From: Arthrobacter sp. ov118
Lineage (GTDB): Bacteria; Actinomycetota; Actinomycetes; Actinomycetales; Micrococcaceae
DNA length: 64,000 nt
Direction of reading: 5' to 3'
NCBI RefSeq assembly: GCF_900116495.1
Contig: NZ_FPAY01000002.1
Span: forward strand, 310,001 to 374,000
The number at the start of each line of letters is the position of its first letter. Positions within the stretch are counted from its first letter, which is position 1. Shown here piece after piece: positions 33,625-42,982 of this stretch. The position numbers and the translations under genes are program-made. The notes under the pieces were generated by a model. That model saw only the letters and a list, made by a program, of their open reading frames with translations, was not told where the DNA came from and did not search any database.

Positions 33625-34371
33625 ATGTGTGGACGCTACGTGATGGCCCGGGCCGTCGGAGACCTGCTGGCTGAATTCGACGCGGAGCTCGAAGACGAGA
33701 TCGCGATCCCGCCGTCCTGGAATGTTGCCCCTACGGCCGACGTGCCCATTTTGCTGGAACGGCTGGTGGATGGGGAACCGGTCCGCCAGCTCCATGTCGC
33801 GCGCTGGGGCTTGGTGCCTTCCTGGGCCAAGGACCCGGGAATCGGGTCGAAGATGATCAATGCGCGCAGTGAGAGCGTGCTGGAGAAGCCCGCTTTCCGA
33901 AAGGCGACCCGCTCCCGGCGCTGTGCTGTCCCGGCGGACGGCTATTACGAGTGGAAGGGCGAGGGCCGCGGCAAGAAGCCCTACTACGTGCATCCAAAGG
34001 ACGGAAAGCCCATCGTGTTCGCCGGACTCTATGAATGGTGGAAGGACCCGTCCAAAGCTGAGGGCGACCCGGAACGCTGGATGCTCTCGACGTCGATCAT
34101 CACCACCGACTCCCCGCCGGAGGGGTACGCCGGGGGAATGCTGGCCGAGCTGACCGCGCTGCACGACCGCGTCCCGTTGCCAATGGACCGCGACACCATG
34201 CAGACGTGGCTGGACCCGCAGGCCGACGACGCGGCTGGGCTCGTGGACCTGGTCCGGGCCGGGGCCCACGACGTCGCCGAAGGCTGGCGGATCGACGCCG
34301 TCGGCACCGCCGTCGGGAACGTCAAGAACGACTCGCCGGAACTCATCCAGCCGGTTGGAACCCTGTTCTAG
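33625..34371 (+). CDS. SOS response-associated peptidase (SRAP/HMCES/YedK)
   Basis: A 248-residue SRAP-domain protein. The essential Cys2 follows the initiating Met (MCGRY); it crosslinks to abasic sites in single-stranded DNA after Met removal. Other family parts are WNVAPT, ARWGLVPSWAKD, INARSES, DGYYEWK and a late NDSPELIQP with LTALHDRVP holding the catalytic His. The ATG at 33625 is certain because Cys must be residue 2. It shields abasic sites during replication. It is a single gene with no SOS box seen nearby. Confidence 0.93.
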   Translation: MCGRYVMARAVGDLLAEFDAELEDEIAIPPSWNVAPTADVPILLERLVDGEPVRQLHVARWGLVPSWAKDPGIGSKMINARSESVLEKPAFRKATRSRRCAVPADGYYEWKGEGRGKKPYYVHPKDGKPIVFAGLYEWWKDPSKAEGDPERWMLSTSIITTDSPPEGYAGGMLAELTALHDRVPLPMDRDTMQTWLDPQADDAAGLVDLVRAGAHDVAEGWRIDAVGTAVGNVKNDSPELIQPVGTLF

Positions 34372-34457
34372 CGCCGGTTGCCGGGCGGATGGTTGCCTGC
34401 CGGGAGTATGTTGCTGCAGGGAGGGCCCAGTGGGTGTCTGAGCGTCTTCGAGATCGG

Positions 34458-34880
34458 TCAGAGCGTCACTCTGCCGCCGCCGTCGACCGCCCAGCTGGGA
34501 TTGAACGCGACCTCCCAGCGGTAGCCGTCCGGATCAGCGAAGTACCCGGTGTACCCGCCCCAGGGCTGCGTCTGCGGCGCGGCGACAACAACAGCGCCCG
34601 CCGACGCGGCGTCAGCCATGACCTGGTCGACCTCCGCGGCGCTGCCCAGGTTATGGCTCAGCGTGATGCACGGAACGCCGGACGGGGCGTCCGTGGCGGC
34701 TTCGGTCTGCATTTGCCTGGCATCCCAGAGCGAAAGGAGGAGGCCGTGGTTGACCTGGACGAAGAGCACTTCGCCGGGGACTTCCCGGTGGACGGGCCAT
34801 CCAAGGCCGTCAACGTAGAAGCTGCGGGAGGCGCTAACACTGCGGACACCCAGTGAGATTAAGTCGACTCGTGGCTGCAT
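34458..34880 (-). CDS. VOC family protein (glyoxalase/bleomycin-resistance fold)
   Basis: A 140-residue VOC protein with two beta-alpha-beta-beta-beta modules. LISLGVRSVSASRSFYVDGLGW opens the first and GGYTGYFADPDGYRWEVAFNP closes the second, with the metal Glu in the last strand. It may be a small dioxygenase, isomerase or a binding protein; no substrate can be named. Its start overlaps the upstream region of the divergent chorismate mutase gene; the two starts are about 20 bp apart. Confidence 0.85.
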   Translation of the reverse strand: MQPRVDLISLGVRSVSASRSFYVDGLGWPVHREVPGEVLFVQVNHGLLLSLWDARQMQTEAATDAPSGVPCITLSHNLGSAAEVDQVMADAASAGAVVVAAPQTQPWGGYTGYFADPDGYRWEVAFNPSWAVDGGGRVTL

Positions 34881-34900
34881 CTTTGGATACTGTCAGAAAC

Positions 34901-35221
34901 ATGCCCACAAATCACGAACTCGACAAAGAAGCCCAGGCCGACAAGGAGCAGCTCGCAGCTGTGCGGGTGGCAGTTGACGAAGTGGATGAGCAGATTGTGG
35001 CGCTGATCGGCCGCCGGGAGCGGTTGATCCGGATCGCCGGGACCCTGAAGGCCGACAGCGCAGAGGTTCGGGCGCCGGGCCGCGTGGAGCGCGTGCTCGA
35101 ACACGTCAAGGCAACAGCGGAACAGAAAGACATCGACGTCGAACTCGTCGAAAAGACCTACCGCGCCATGGTGGATGCATTCATCGCGCTGGAACTCGAA
35201 GTGTACAAAGCCGGCAGCTGA
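34901..35221 (+). CDS. chorismate mutase (AroQ type)
   Basis: A 106-residue AroQ-fold protein. VRVAVDEVDEQIVALIGRRERLIRIAGTLK is the standard first helix with catalytic Arg and Lys positions, followed by VRAPGRVERVLEHVKA and a final helix VEKTYRAMVDAFIALEL. It converts chorismate to prephenate for Phe/Tyr synthesis, or is a regulator-type stand-alone mutase. ATG 34901 fits the family; an ATG at 34853 would extend into the divergent VOC gene. Confidence 0.88.
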   Translation: MPTNHELDKEAQADKEQLAAVRVAVDEVDEQIVALIGRRERLIRIAGTLKADSAEVRAPGRVERVLEHVKATAEQKDIDVELVEKTYRAMVDAFIALELEVYKAGS

Positions 35222-35282
35222 GGCTGCGGCGGGTCAGGCTCCGGCGCATGTGGACGATGTGGCGCTCGCCGTTGCCGCGTGC

Positions 35283-35411
35283 TCATGCTGTTGCCGCCGA
35301 GGGCGCCTGTGCGGCACGCTGCTCCCCGGGAGCCCGGAAGGGCAGGCGGATCTGGAGCAGGAGTCCGGTGATCGCGGTGACGACGAGTGCTCCCGCTGGC
35401 GCCGAAGACGC
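35283..35411 (-). pseudogene. possible C-terminal remnant of a membrane transporter
   Basis: A minus-strand open stretch with no start codon reads ALVVTAITGLLLQIRLPF and then a Gln/Ala/Pro-rich tail to TGA. It looks like the last membrane helix and tail of an MFS-type transporter. It lies ten bases past the stop of the DUF4386 gene on the same strand. The similarity is only by eye, and the rest of this 199-bp spacer holds nothing recognised. Confidence 0.28.
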
Positions 35412-35420
35412 TCAGGGGGA

Positions 35421-36191
35421 TCAATTGCCTGAGGGGGAGGTGGCAACGGGGGAGCCAGTACTGGCGGGGGTTCCGCGGCGGGCGGAGCGGATGAGGATGC
35501 TGACGCCGAGGGCTGCCACCCAGAGTCCCCAGCCGGTGCTGCCGAGGAGGCCCGCGAGATCCCAGACGGGGAAGCCCGGAACGGCGGTGGCGAGGATGTC
35601 GCCCTGATTCAGCAGGTAAATAATGCTGACGAGGAGCCCTGCGGCACCGAGCCAGCGGGGGAGGATACCGCTGCGCAGGATGATCACGCTGAGGGTGACT
35701 GACCACGCGATGATGAGCAGCTGGCCCAGGTGTTCTCCCAGGAGCGCCCCGCCGAACTGGTGCTGCGCTGTCCAGGCGGCGTCTACTGCTGCTTGTGTCG
35801 TGGCGTCACCACTGACATATGAGCTGGCGAGGGGCGGAACGACGAACACCCAGCGTAGGAACCCGATGAGCGACAGGAGCACCGAGGCGGCGCCTAAGTA
35901 GGTGGCAACACGCAGCACCGGATGATCGCGCAGGCCCAGAGCTGCGGGCAGCAGCAGGACCGGCACGGCCAGGAGCCCGTAGGTCCAGGCGGTCGCAAAC
36001 CAAGTCCAGACCAACCCGGGACCGCCGGCCACGAAGGCCGGCAGCACAACGCTGGCCGGTTCCCGCAGGATGTCCGGCCAGTCAAACGTTACCGAAAGGG
36101 TTGTCGCTGCCCCCGCGAACGCAAGGGCGCTCACGACGAACAATCCGCCGGTCACCGACAGGAGGTTCCTGTCCACGTAAGTGGTTGTCAT
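35421..36191 (-). CDS. DUF4386-like multi-pass membrane protein
   Basis: A 256-residue protein with about seven hydrophobic helices, beginning LLSVTGGLFVVSALAFAGA, then VPVLLLPAALGL, YLGAASVLLSLIGFLRW, LLIIAWSVTLSVIILRSG and AGLLVSIIYLLNQG. A conserved HQFGGALLGEHLGQLL lies between helices four and five. The layout and RWLGAAGL resemble DUF4386; function is unknown. ATG 36191 is preferred because the extra upstream 16 residues are cysteine-rich and lie before a GGAAG ribosome-binding site. Confidence 0.78.
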   Translation of the reverse strand: MTTTYVDRNLLSVTGGLFVVSALAFAGAATTLSVTFDWPDILREPASVVLPAFVAGGPGLVWTWFATAWTYGLLAVPVLLLPAALGLRDHPVLRVATYLGAASVLLSLIGFLRWVFVVPPLASSYVSGDATTQAAVDAAWTAQHQFGGALLGEHLGQLLIIAWSVTLSVIILRSGILPRWLGAAGLLVSIIYLLNQGDILATAVPGFPVWDLAGLLGSTGWGLWVAALGVSILIRSARRGTPASTGSPVATSPSGN

Positions 36192-36347
36192 GGTGCCCGT
36201 CTTCCAGAGAATGTTGCACGCCGTACAGACACCCGCCAATGGCTGAAGCTTCCATGCATTAGCAAAGCCTACGGTTCGTCCCCATAGACGGGCTATCCAC
36301 CGGCCCTATGCCGTTCCTCAGCGCGTGGCCGGGCCGGTTCCGCCCGG

Positions 36348-36734
36348 CTACAGGGCCTCTTCCACGGGCACGTTGGCTTGGTAATCCCGGCCGTCGGCGT
36401 CGCTGAACGCCGTCATGAGGTGGCCTTTTGGCAGCCCCAGCACCGTGGCGAGCGGGAAATGGCCGGTAATGGTGTTGCCCGAGTGCTCGACCCCCTTGAG
36501 GTCGAAATTTTCCTCGGTTCCGTCATGGCTGAAGCAGAAGAAGGAGACGGCTTCGCCATTCATGAACTCGATCCCCATTCTTCGCTGATGGGAGTAGTCA
36601 GGGGTTGCCGCCAGGAGCCCAACCACATATGCGCCCTGGCCGGGAATGTTGCCTTCAATATCAAAAGTCGCCACCAAGATTGAATCCTTGGCGGCGATTC
36701 TTACGTGCTTCAGGAGTGCGTTATGGGAGCTCAT
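36348..36734 (-). CDS. conserved hypothetical protein
   Basis: A 128-residue soluble protein with a mostly beta pattern (ATFDIEGNIPGQGAYVVGLLAA, AVSFFCFSHDGTEENFDL, ITGHFPLATVLGLPKGH). No signal peptide, membrane helix or known active-site motif is seen, and I do not recognise the family. The start codon at 36734 lies 80 bp from the SOS box at 36814-36833, so it could be divergently controlled by LexA, though the box more likely serves the plus-strand repair genes. Confidence 0.68.
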   Translation of the reverse strand: MSSHNALLKHVRIAAKDSILVATFDIEGNIPGQGAYVVGLLAATPDYSHQRRMGIEFMNGEAVSFFCFSHDGTEENFDLKGVEHSGNTITGHFPLATVLGLPKGHLMTAFSDADGRDYQANVPVEEAL

Positions 36735-36813
36735 GGCTCAATCCTGCTACCTGCATCTGCGTCCGTCCACCCCTGATCTGGGTTTTGCGCTGGCTCCGGC
36801 GTAGACTGGATTT

Positions 36814-36833
36814 ATTCGAAGGTATGTTCGAAT
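36814..36833. promoter_or_regulatory. LexA (SOS) box upstream of DUF6504-dnaE2
   Basis: ATTCGAAGGTATGTTCGAAT has perfect seven-base arms around a six-base centre. The core (36816-36831) matches the actinobacterial/Bacillus-type SOS consensus TCGAAC-n4-GTTCGA except at one base. It lies 92 bp before DUF6504, whose gene is coupled to dnaE2, a classical SOS mutagenesis gene. Confidence 0.85.
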
Positions 36834-36925
36834 AACTTAGAAGAAGCAGTACTGATGAAGCGCTAGAAGCGGAAGCCGAAGCGGGGACTGGGCCGGCTCC
36901 AGCCCGGACGGGGTCGGGAGGCAAT

Positions 36926-37261
36926 GTGGGCATGTTCAGCGAGTCCGTGGAGGTCGCCTGCATGCCCTCAGGACAGCCCCTGCGCCTCGCCTGGAAAGGC
37001 CGGCACTACACGGTCTGCGCGGAACCCGTCCGCTGGTATGAACGCCGTCAGTGGTGGACGGAGGAAACCCGGGCGCCTCTCGGGAGCGGTCCGGGGCTGG
37101 TGGACCACGAGATCTGGCGGGTCGAGGTGCGTGCCGTGGGGGAGGACGTGGCAGAGCCTACTCTCACCCTTGACCTAAGCCGGCATATCGGCAGCGGACG
37201 GTGGCGGCTCGTGAGGATCCACGACGCCCTGCACCCACTGCGGAGGGCTGAACCAGCATGA
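36926..37261 (+). CDS. DUF6504 family protein, dnaE2 partner
   Basis: A 111-residue protein with WKGRHYTVCAEPVRWYERRQWW and VDHEIWRVEVRAVG, the DUF6504 pattern that is often found next to dnaE2 or imuB in actinobacteria. Its role in translesion synthesis is unproven. GTG 36926 or ATG 36932 may be the start; GGGAGG lies just upstream. The frame stays open upstream to a TAA at 36833, with an acidic string lacking a start codon. Its stop overlaps the dnaE2 start by four bases. Confidence 0.8.
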   Translation: MGMFSESVEVACMPSGQPLRLAWKGRHYTVCAEPVRWYERRQWWTEETRAPLGSGPGLVDHEIWRVEVRAVGEDVAEPTLTLDLSRHIGSGRWRLVRIHDALHPLRRAEPA

Positions 37262-40200
37262 GCTTCACCCATTTGCACGTCTCTACCGCATTCAGCGCCC
37301 ACTACGGCGTCTCATGGCCGGATGAAATCGCCGCCTCCGCAGCCGCCGACGGCGCCACCGCGCTGGCCTGCACGGACCGCGACGGACTGTACGGAACCGT
37401 CAAGCACTTGAAGGCGTGCATGGCGGCCGGACTTGATGCGATCGTCGGGGTGGACCTCGCTGTCTTTGACGACGACGGCGACCTCCGCACCCAGCTCGGG
37501 GGACGCGTCGTCGTGCTGGCGCACGGACACAACAACGGTGCCGGTTACCGGGCGCTGTGCCGGCTGATCTCCGATGCCCATGCCCGCACATCGGGCAAAG
37601 CCGGGGGAGTGGTGCCTGTAGCCGTCACCCGGGCCGAACTGGCCTCGCGCACCTTGCACCCGGAAACCCTCCAGCCGGTCCTGACCGTGCTGATCGGCCC
37701 TGACTCCGACGTCGGCCGCGCCATGGGCGGCCGGCGGTACCTGCGCCCCCGAACCCTGTTCAAACGCTGGCTGGACGCCATGCCGCCGGGCACGCTGGCT
37801 GCGGAGGTGGTTTCCCAGCTCAGCCCGCCAGGGGAAGCACTAAGCACCGCCCAAGCGGTGCGCATGCTCAAACTTGCCGCAGAACACGGGGTACCCGCGG
37901 TGCTGACCAACGCCGTACGGTATGTCGCCGAGGACGGCGCGGCCACCGCGGATGTGCTCGACTCCGCACGGACCCTCAAATCCCTCCCCGAACTCTCCGC
38001 CGCCCCGCTGCTGCAGCCCAACGGGCAGGGCTGGCTGAAATCGTCTGCCCAGATGCTGCAACTGGGCAAGGAGATTATCCATGCCGCCGGGTACGGCACG
38101 GCGGACCTCAAACGGCTTCTCGCACAAACCGAGGCGCTCGCGGATCGTTGCCGCATGGACCCGGTGGCCGATATGGGCTGGAAGCAGCCTGTGGTCCCTG
38201 AAGCATCCGTGATCGGAATCGCCGGAGACGCGCTCGCAGAGCTGACCCTGCGCTGTGAGGCCGGTATCGGCCGCCGTTTCCCGGGAATCTCCGGGCAGCG
38301 GGAACAGCAGATGCGATCCCGGCTGGAGCACGAGCTCCGGATCATCGATTCGCTGGGCTTCGCCTCCTACTTCCTGACCGTCGCAGAGGTCTCACGGATG
38401 ATCCTTGCCCTGGGCGTCCGGGCAGCCGCCCGCGGCTCGGGCGCCTCCAGCCTGGTCAACTACCTGATCGATATCAGCCAGGTGAACCCGCTCCAGCACG
38501 ACCTCATTTTTGAGCGATTCCTCTCCCGCGACCGCGCCACGCTGCCCGACATCGACATTGACGTCGAAAGCGCCGAACGGCACAACGTCTACAGGAAGAT
38601 CTTTGAGCGCTTCGGGGCCGAACGAGTCACGCTGATGAGCATGCAGAACGGCTACCGCGCTCGCGGTGCTGTGCGGGACGCCGGCCTCGCCCTGGGCATG
38701 GACGACGGCGAGGTCGGGGAAATCGCCAAGCAGCTGTGGCGTTTTTCTGCCCGGCACTTCCGCGAAGCCCTCGTGGAGAAACCGGAACTGAAGGAATTCG
38801 CCGACCGGGTGGAGCAGCGCGGCTTTAGCGAAAACCAGCAGCTGGACCTGCTGGTGGACCTCACGGAACGGCTGGACCGGCTGCCCCGCCACATCTCCAT
38901 GCACCCGTGCGGTGTCATCCTCGGCGATGCCACCCTGCTGGACCGCACCCCGGTGCAGCCCAGCGGCCTGGGACTGCCCATGAGCCAGTTCGACAAGCAC
39001 GACATGGACCCGATGGGCATGCTCAAACTCGATGTCCTGGGTGTCCGGATGCAAAGCGCCATGGCCTTCGCCGTCCGGGAAGTCATCCGTCTCCACCCCT
39101 CCAAGGCCGAGGTGGTCGCCGCAGGTGCGCATCCGGCCGGTCCGGACGGGGCAGGCCCGGATTACATCGCCGAGGACGGCCGGATTGACCTCAACGCGGT
39201 CCCGCTCGACGACGAGCCAACCTACGAACTGATCCGCAGCACCCACACCCTGGGCTGTTTCCAGATCGAATCCCCGGGCCAGCGCGAACTCATCGGCAAA
39301 CTGGCGCCGCGGGAATTCAACGACCTCATCATCGACATCTCCCTCTTCCGGCCCGGGCCGATGAAGTCGGACATGGTGCGGCCCTTCCTGGAACACCGGC
39401 ACGGCTTCGCACCGGAGGTCTATCCGCACCCGGATCTCAAGCCGGTCCTCCAAGAGACGCACGGGGTCACCGTATTCCATGAGCAGATCCTGAAGACCTT
39501 CGACGTTATGACCGGATGCGGGCTGGCGCGGGCCGATGAGTTCCGCCGGGCGCTGGGCAACGAGGTGCTGGAAGCGAAGGTGGAAGAGTTCTTCCGGAAG
39601 GAGGCGCGGGCCCGAAACTACAGCCCCGAGGTGGTGGACAAGGTCTGGGGGACGCTGAAGGCCTTTGGCAGCTTCGGCTTCTGCAAAGCCCACGGGGCCG
39701 CTTTTGCCGTGCCCACCTACCAGTCGGCCTGGCTCAAGGCGCACCACCCGGAAGCCTTCCTGGCCGGGCTCTGGGAACACGACCCCGGCATGTACCCCAA
39801 ACGCCTGCTCGTCGCCGAGGCCCGCCGACTGGGCATCCCCATCCTTCCCCTGGACATCAACCGGAGCCAGGCCGAGTACCGGGTGGAGCGGGTGGAATCC
39901 GGGCCGGACCGGGGCAGGCTGGGCATCCGGCTGAGCCTGAACGGCATCTTCGGCCTCTCCGGCGCCGAGCTGAAACGGATTGTGGCCGGCCAGCCCTATG
40001 ATTCCCTGGCGGACCTGCGCGCGCGATCGCGGCTGAGCCGGCCCAGTATCCAGCGCCTGGCCCAGTTGGGCGCCTTCGATTCACTGCACCGGGCCTCCGG
40101 GGGAACCGCCAACCGGGCGGATCTGGTCCAGCATCTGCAAAAGCTCCAGGCCCGTCCCCAGCGGAAGGGAGTGGAGATCGTTGACGGTCAACTGGCGTTG

Positions 40201-40782
40201 CCGCTCGGGGATGTGGAACTGAAGAACCTGAGGGGGGTACTTCCCGCACCCAGCATGGTGGACAACGTCCGTGCGGAACTGGACCTGATGGCAGTGGACG
40301 TCAGCGAGCACCTCATGACCAGCCACCGTCCGCTGCTGGACCGGCTCGGCGTCACCACCGCTGACAGGCTGCTGGGACTTCGTAACGGCACGGAAGTGCT
40401 CGTTGCCGGGGTCCGGGTGGCCACCCAGACCCCGCCCATGCGGGGCGGCCGGCGTGTGGTGTTCATCAGCATCGACGACGGCACCGGCTGCGTGGACTCG
40501 GTCTTCTTCCACGAAGCTCAGGAGCAGGCAGGTTCCTTGCTGTTCGGCACCCGCCTGCTGCTGATCCGAGGCACCACCCGGCGGACCGGACCGCGGGGAA
40601 TCAGCATCAGCGCCAGCATGGCCTGGGACCTCAGCCGTCCGGAGACCCTGCCTTTTCCGAAACCGGAACCCGGCGCTGCCCCCCAGCGCGAGCCAGACCC
40701 GACCAGCCCCCTGGGATCCCCCGTGGACTCTCCGCTGGACGGGATCAGCAGGAGTCTGGCCATCACGGGGCTGGGCGGCTGA
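37258..40782 (+). CDS. dnaE2: error-prone DNA polymerase III alpha subunit DnaE2
   Basis: A 1174-residue DnaE2. The N-terminal PHP domain begins FTHLHVSTAFSAHYG. The polymerase palm has ARGSGASSLVNYLI and the catalytic PDIDIDVES near residue 432, and later SLFRPGPMKSDMV. A helix-hairpin-helix and an OB-fold (GVRVATQTPPMRGGRRVVFISIDD) end the protein. It carries out SOS-induced translesion synthesis, usually with ImuA and ImuB. Neither is present here. ATGA overlap with DUF6504 and the SOS box upstream point to a damage-inducible two-gene operon. Confidence 0.93.
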   Translation: MSFTHLHVSTAFSAHYGVSWPDEIAASAAADGATALACTDRDGLYGTVKHLKACMAAGLDAIVGVDLAVFDDDGDLRTQLGGRVVVLAHGHNNGAGYRALCRLISDAHARTSGKAGGVVPVAVTRAELASRTLHPETLQPVLTVLIGPDSDVGRAMGGRRYLRPRTLFKRWLDAMPPGTLAAEVVSQLSPPGEALSTAQAVRMLKLAAEHGVPAVLTNAVRYVAEDGAATADVLDSARTLKSLPELSAAPLLQPNGQGWLKSSAQMLQLGKEIIHAAGYGTADLKRLLAQTEALADRCRMDPVADMGWKQPVVPEASVIGIAGDALAELTLRCEAGIGRRFPGISGQREQQMRSRLEHELRIIDSLGFASYFLTVAEVSRMILALGVRAAARGSGASSLVNYLIDISQVNPLQHDLIFERFLSRDRATLPDIDIDVESAERHNVYRKIFERFGAERVTLMSMQNGYRARGAVRDAGLALGMDDGEVGEIAKQLWRFSARHFREALVEKPELKEFADRVEQRGFSENQQLDLLVDLTERLDRLPRHISMHPCGVILGDATLLDRTPVQPSGLGLPMSQFDKHDMDPMGMLKLDVLGVRMQSAMAFAVREVIRLHPSKAEVVAAGAHPAGPDGAGPDYIAEDGRIDLNAVPLDDEPTYELIRSTHTLGCFQIESPGQRELIGKLAPREFNDLIIDISLFRPGPMKSDMVRPFLEHRHGFAPEVYPHPDLKPVLQETHGVTVFHEQILKTFDVMTGCGLARADEFRRALGNEVLEAKVEEFFRKEARARNYSPEVVDKVWGTLKAFGSFGFCKAHGAAFAVPTYQSAWLKAHHPEAFLAGLWEHDPGMYPKRLLVAEARRLGIPILPLDINRSQAEYRVERVESGPDRGRLGIRLSLNGIFGLSGAELKRIVAGQPYDSLADLRARSRLSRPSIQRLAQLGAFDSLHRASGGTANRADLVQHLQKLQARPQRKGVEIVDGQLALPLGDVELKNLRGVLPAPSMVDNVRAELDLMAVDVSEHLMTSHRPLLDRLGVTTADRLLGLRNGTEVLVAGVRVATQTPPMRGGRRVVFISIDDGTGCVDSVFFHEAQEQAGSLLFGTRLLLIRGTTRRTGPRGISISASMAWDLSRPETLPFPKPEPGAAPQREPDPTSPLGSPVDSPLDGISRSLAITGLGG

Positions 40783-40855
40783 ACGCCGTCGAACGCGGAA
40801 CGGTTCCTGCGGGCGCCGCCGTGTTGCGGCGCTAGTGTGCCGCGTCCGTGGCACG

Positions 40856-40885
40856 TTGGTTGGCCTCTGGAGAAACCGATAGCAT
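40856..40885 (+). promoter_or_regulatory. probable thrS promoter
   Basis: TTGGTT (40856-40861) and TAGCAT (40880-40885) are separated by 18 bp, giving a leader of about 60 bases before thrS. No T-box is recognisable in the leader. Confidence 0.5.
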
Positions 40886-40953
40886 GGACGAGGCTGGCTG
40901 TGGTCCCCGTACGCCACAAGCTACGAAGCCTTAACTTTGAATAGGAGACACCC

Positions 40954-42963
40954 GTGTCAGATGCCCAGCAGATCACCCTTCTCGTCGACGGCGAAGAGAC
41001 CAAGGTGACTACCGGGACCACCGGCGCGGAACTCTTCTTTGAGCGCCGCGACGTCGTAGTTGCCCGCGTCAACGGCGAATTGAAGGACCTGGACCAGCCC
41101 CTTCCCGAGGATGCCACGGTCGAGGGCATCACCATTGATTCCCCGGACGGGCTTAACGTCCTGCGGCACTCCACGGCCCACGTCATGGCCCAGGCCGTCC
41201 AGCAGCTGCGCCCCGACGCGAAGCTCGGCATCGGCCCTTACATCACCGACGGCTTCTACTTCGACTTCGACGTCGCGGAACCCTTCACCCCGGAAGACCT
41301 CCGCCAGCTCGAAAAGATGATGCAAAAGATCATCAACCAGAACCAGAAGTTCGTCCGTCGTGTGGTGTCCGAGGACGAGGCCCGCGAAGCGATGAAGGAC
41401 GAGCCCTACAAGCTCGAACTCCTGGGCAAGAAGAACGACGCCGCCGAGGCCGGGGAGGGCGTCAACGTCGAAGTCGGCGCCGGCGACATCACCATCTACG
41501 ACAACGTGGACCGCAAGAGCGGCGACAGCGTCTGGTGCGATCTCTGCCGCGGCCCGCACCTGCCCAACACCAAGCTGATTTCCAATGCCTTCGCGCTGAC
41601 CCGTTCATCCGCCGCGTACTGGCTGGGCAATCAGAACAACCAGCAACTGCAGCGCATCTACGGCACGGCCTGGCCCACCAAGGACGCGCTCAAGGCCTAC
41701 CAGGAACGCATCGCCGAAGCCGAACGCCGCGACCACCGCAAACTGGGCGCCGAGCTGGACCTGTTCTCCTTCCCGGACGAACTGGGCTCTGGCCTGCCGG
41801 TGTTCCACCCCAAGGGCGGCATCATCCGCAAGGCCATGGAGGACTACTCCCGGCAGCGCCACGTTGATGCCGGCTACGAGTTCGTCTACACCCCGCACAT
41901 CACCAAGGGGCACCTCTACGAAGTCTCGGGCCACCTCGACTGGTACAAGGAGGGCATGTTCCCGGCGATGCACATCGACGCGGAACTGAACGAGGACGGC
42001 ACGGTACGCAAGCCCGGCCAGGACTACTACCTCAAGCCGATGAACTGCCCCATGCACAACCTGATCTTCCGCTCGCGCGGACGCTCTTACCGCGAACTGC
42101 CCCTGCGGCTCTTCGAGTTCGGGTCGGTGTACCGCTACGAAAAGTCCGGCGTGGTGCACGGCCTGACCCGCGTGCGCGGCATGACCCAGGACGACGCGCA
42201 CATCTACTGCACCCGCGAGCAGATGAAGGACGAGCTCACCACCACGCTGAACTTCGTCCTGGGCCTGCTCAAGGACTACGGCCTGGACGACTTCTACCTC
42301 GAGCTCTCCACGAAGAACGAGGACAAGTTTGTCGGCGACGACGCCACCTGGGAGGAAGCCACCCGGACCCTGGCCGAAGTAGCCGAAGCCTCCGGCCTGG
42401 AACTCATCCCGGATCCGGGCGGAGCCGCGTTCTACGGCCCCAAGATCTCGGTCCAGGCCAAGGACGCCCTCGGCCGCACCTGGCAGATGTCCACCATCCA
42501 GCTGGACTTCAACTTGCCGGAGCGTTTCGAACTGGAGTTCCAGGCCGCCGACGGCACCCGTCAGCGGCCCGTGATGATCCACCGCGCCTTGTTCGGTTCG
42601 GTGGAGCGCTTCATGGGTGTGCTGACTGAACACTACGCCGGTGCCTTCCCGGCCTGGCTGGCGCCCGTGCAGGTGGTGGGCATTCCGGTAGCCGAGGCGT
42701 TCAACGACTACATGTTCGACGTCGTGGACCAGCTCAAGGCGGCCGGCATCCGCGCCGAAGTGGACATCTCCTCGGACCGTTTCCCGAAGAAGATCCGTAC
42801 GGCCAGCAAGGACAAGATCCCGTTCGTGCTGATCGCCGGCGGAGACGACGCCGAGGCAGGAGCCGTCTCCTTCCGCTTCCGCGACGGCAGCCAGGACAAC
42901 GGCGTTCCCGTCGCTGAGGCCGTCAAACGGATCGTCGACGCCGTCCACAACCGGACCAGCTAG
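40954..42963 (+). CDS. thrS: threonine--tRNA ligase
   Basis: A 669-residue class II synthetase with all domains: N-terminal TGS (LLVDGEETKVTTGTTGAEL), editing domain with HSTAHVMAQAV and the CDLCRGPHL zinc-type motif, a catalytic core with MNCPMHN, RLFEFGSVYRYE and the HRALFGSVERF motif 3, and the anticodon-binding C-terminus. It charges tRNA-Thr. GTG 40954 lies eight bases after TAGGAG. It starts a conserved actinobacterial block that continues with the HIT and PIP-synthase genes. Confidence 0.96.
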   Translation: MSDAQQITLLVDGEETKVTTGTTGAELFFERRDVVVARVNGELKDLDQPLPEDATVEGITIDSPDGLNVLRHSTAHVMAQAVQQLRPDAKLGIGPYITDGFYFDFDVAEPFTPEDLRQLEKMMQKIINQNQKFVRRVVSEDEAREAMKDEPYKLELLGKKNDAAEAGEGVNVEVGAGDITIYDNVDRKSGDSVWCDLCRGPHLPNTKLISNAFALTRSSAAYWLGNQNNQQLQRIYGTAWPTKDALKAYQERIAEAERRDHRKLGAELDLFSFPDELGSGLPVFHPKGGIIRKAMEDYSRQRHVDAGYEFVYTPHITKGHLYEVSGHLDWYKEGMFPAMHIDAELNEDGTVRKPGQDYYLKPMNCPMHNLIFRSRGRSYRELPLRLFEFGSVYRYEKSGVVHGLTRVRGMTQDDAHIYCTREQMKDELTTTLNFVLGLLKDYGLDDFYLELSTKNEDKFVGDDATWEEATRTLAEVAEASGLELIPDPGGAAFYGPKISVQAKDALGRTWQMSTIQLDFNLPERFELEFQAADGTRQRPVMIHRALFGSVERFMGVLTEHYAGAFPAWLAPVQVVGIPVAEAFNDYMFDVVDQLKAAGIRAEVDISSDRFPKKIRTASKDKIPFVLIAGGDDAEAGAVSFRFRDGSQDNGVPVAEAVKRIVDAVHNRTS

Positions 42964-42982
42964 GCAGACGGAAGGGCAGCGC

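Noticed and set aside
40783..40953. T-box or other riboswitch before thrS
   Set aside because: The conserved T-box sequence and specifier-loop layout are missing; only a promoter and a short leader can be supported.
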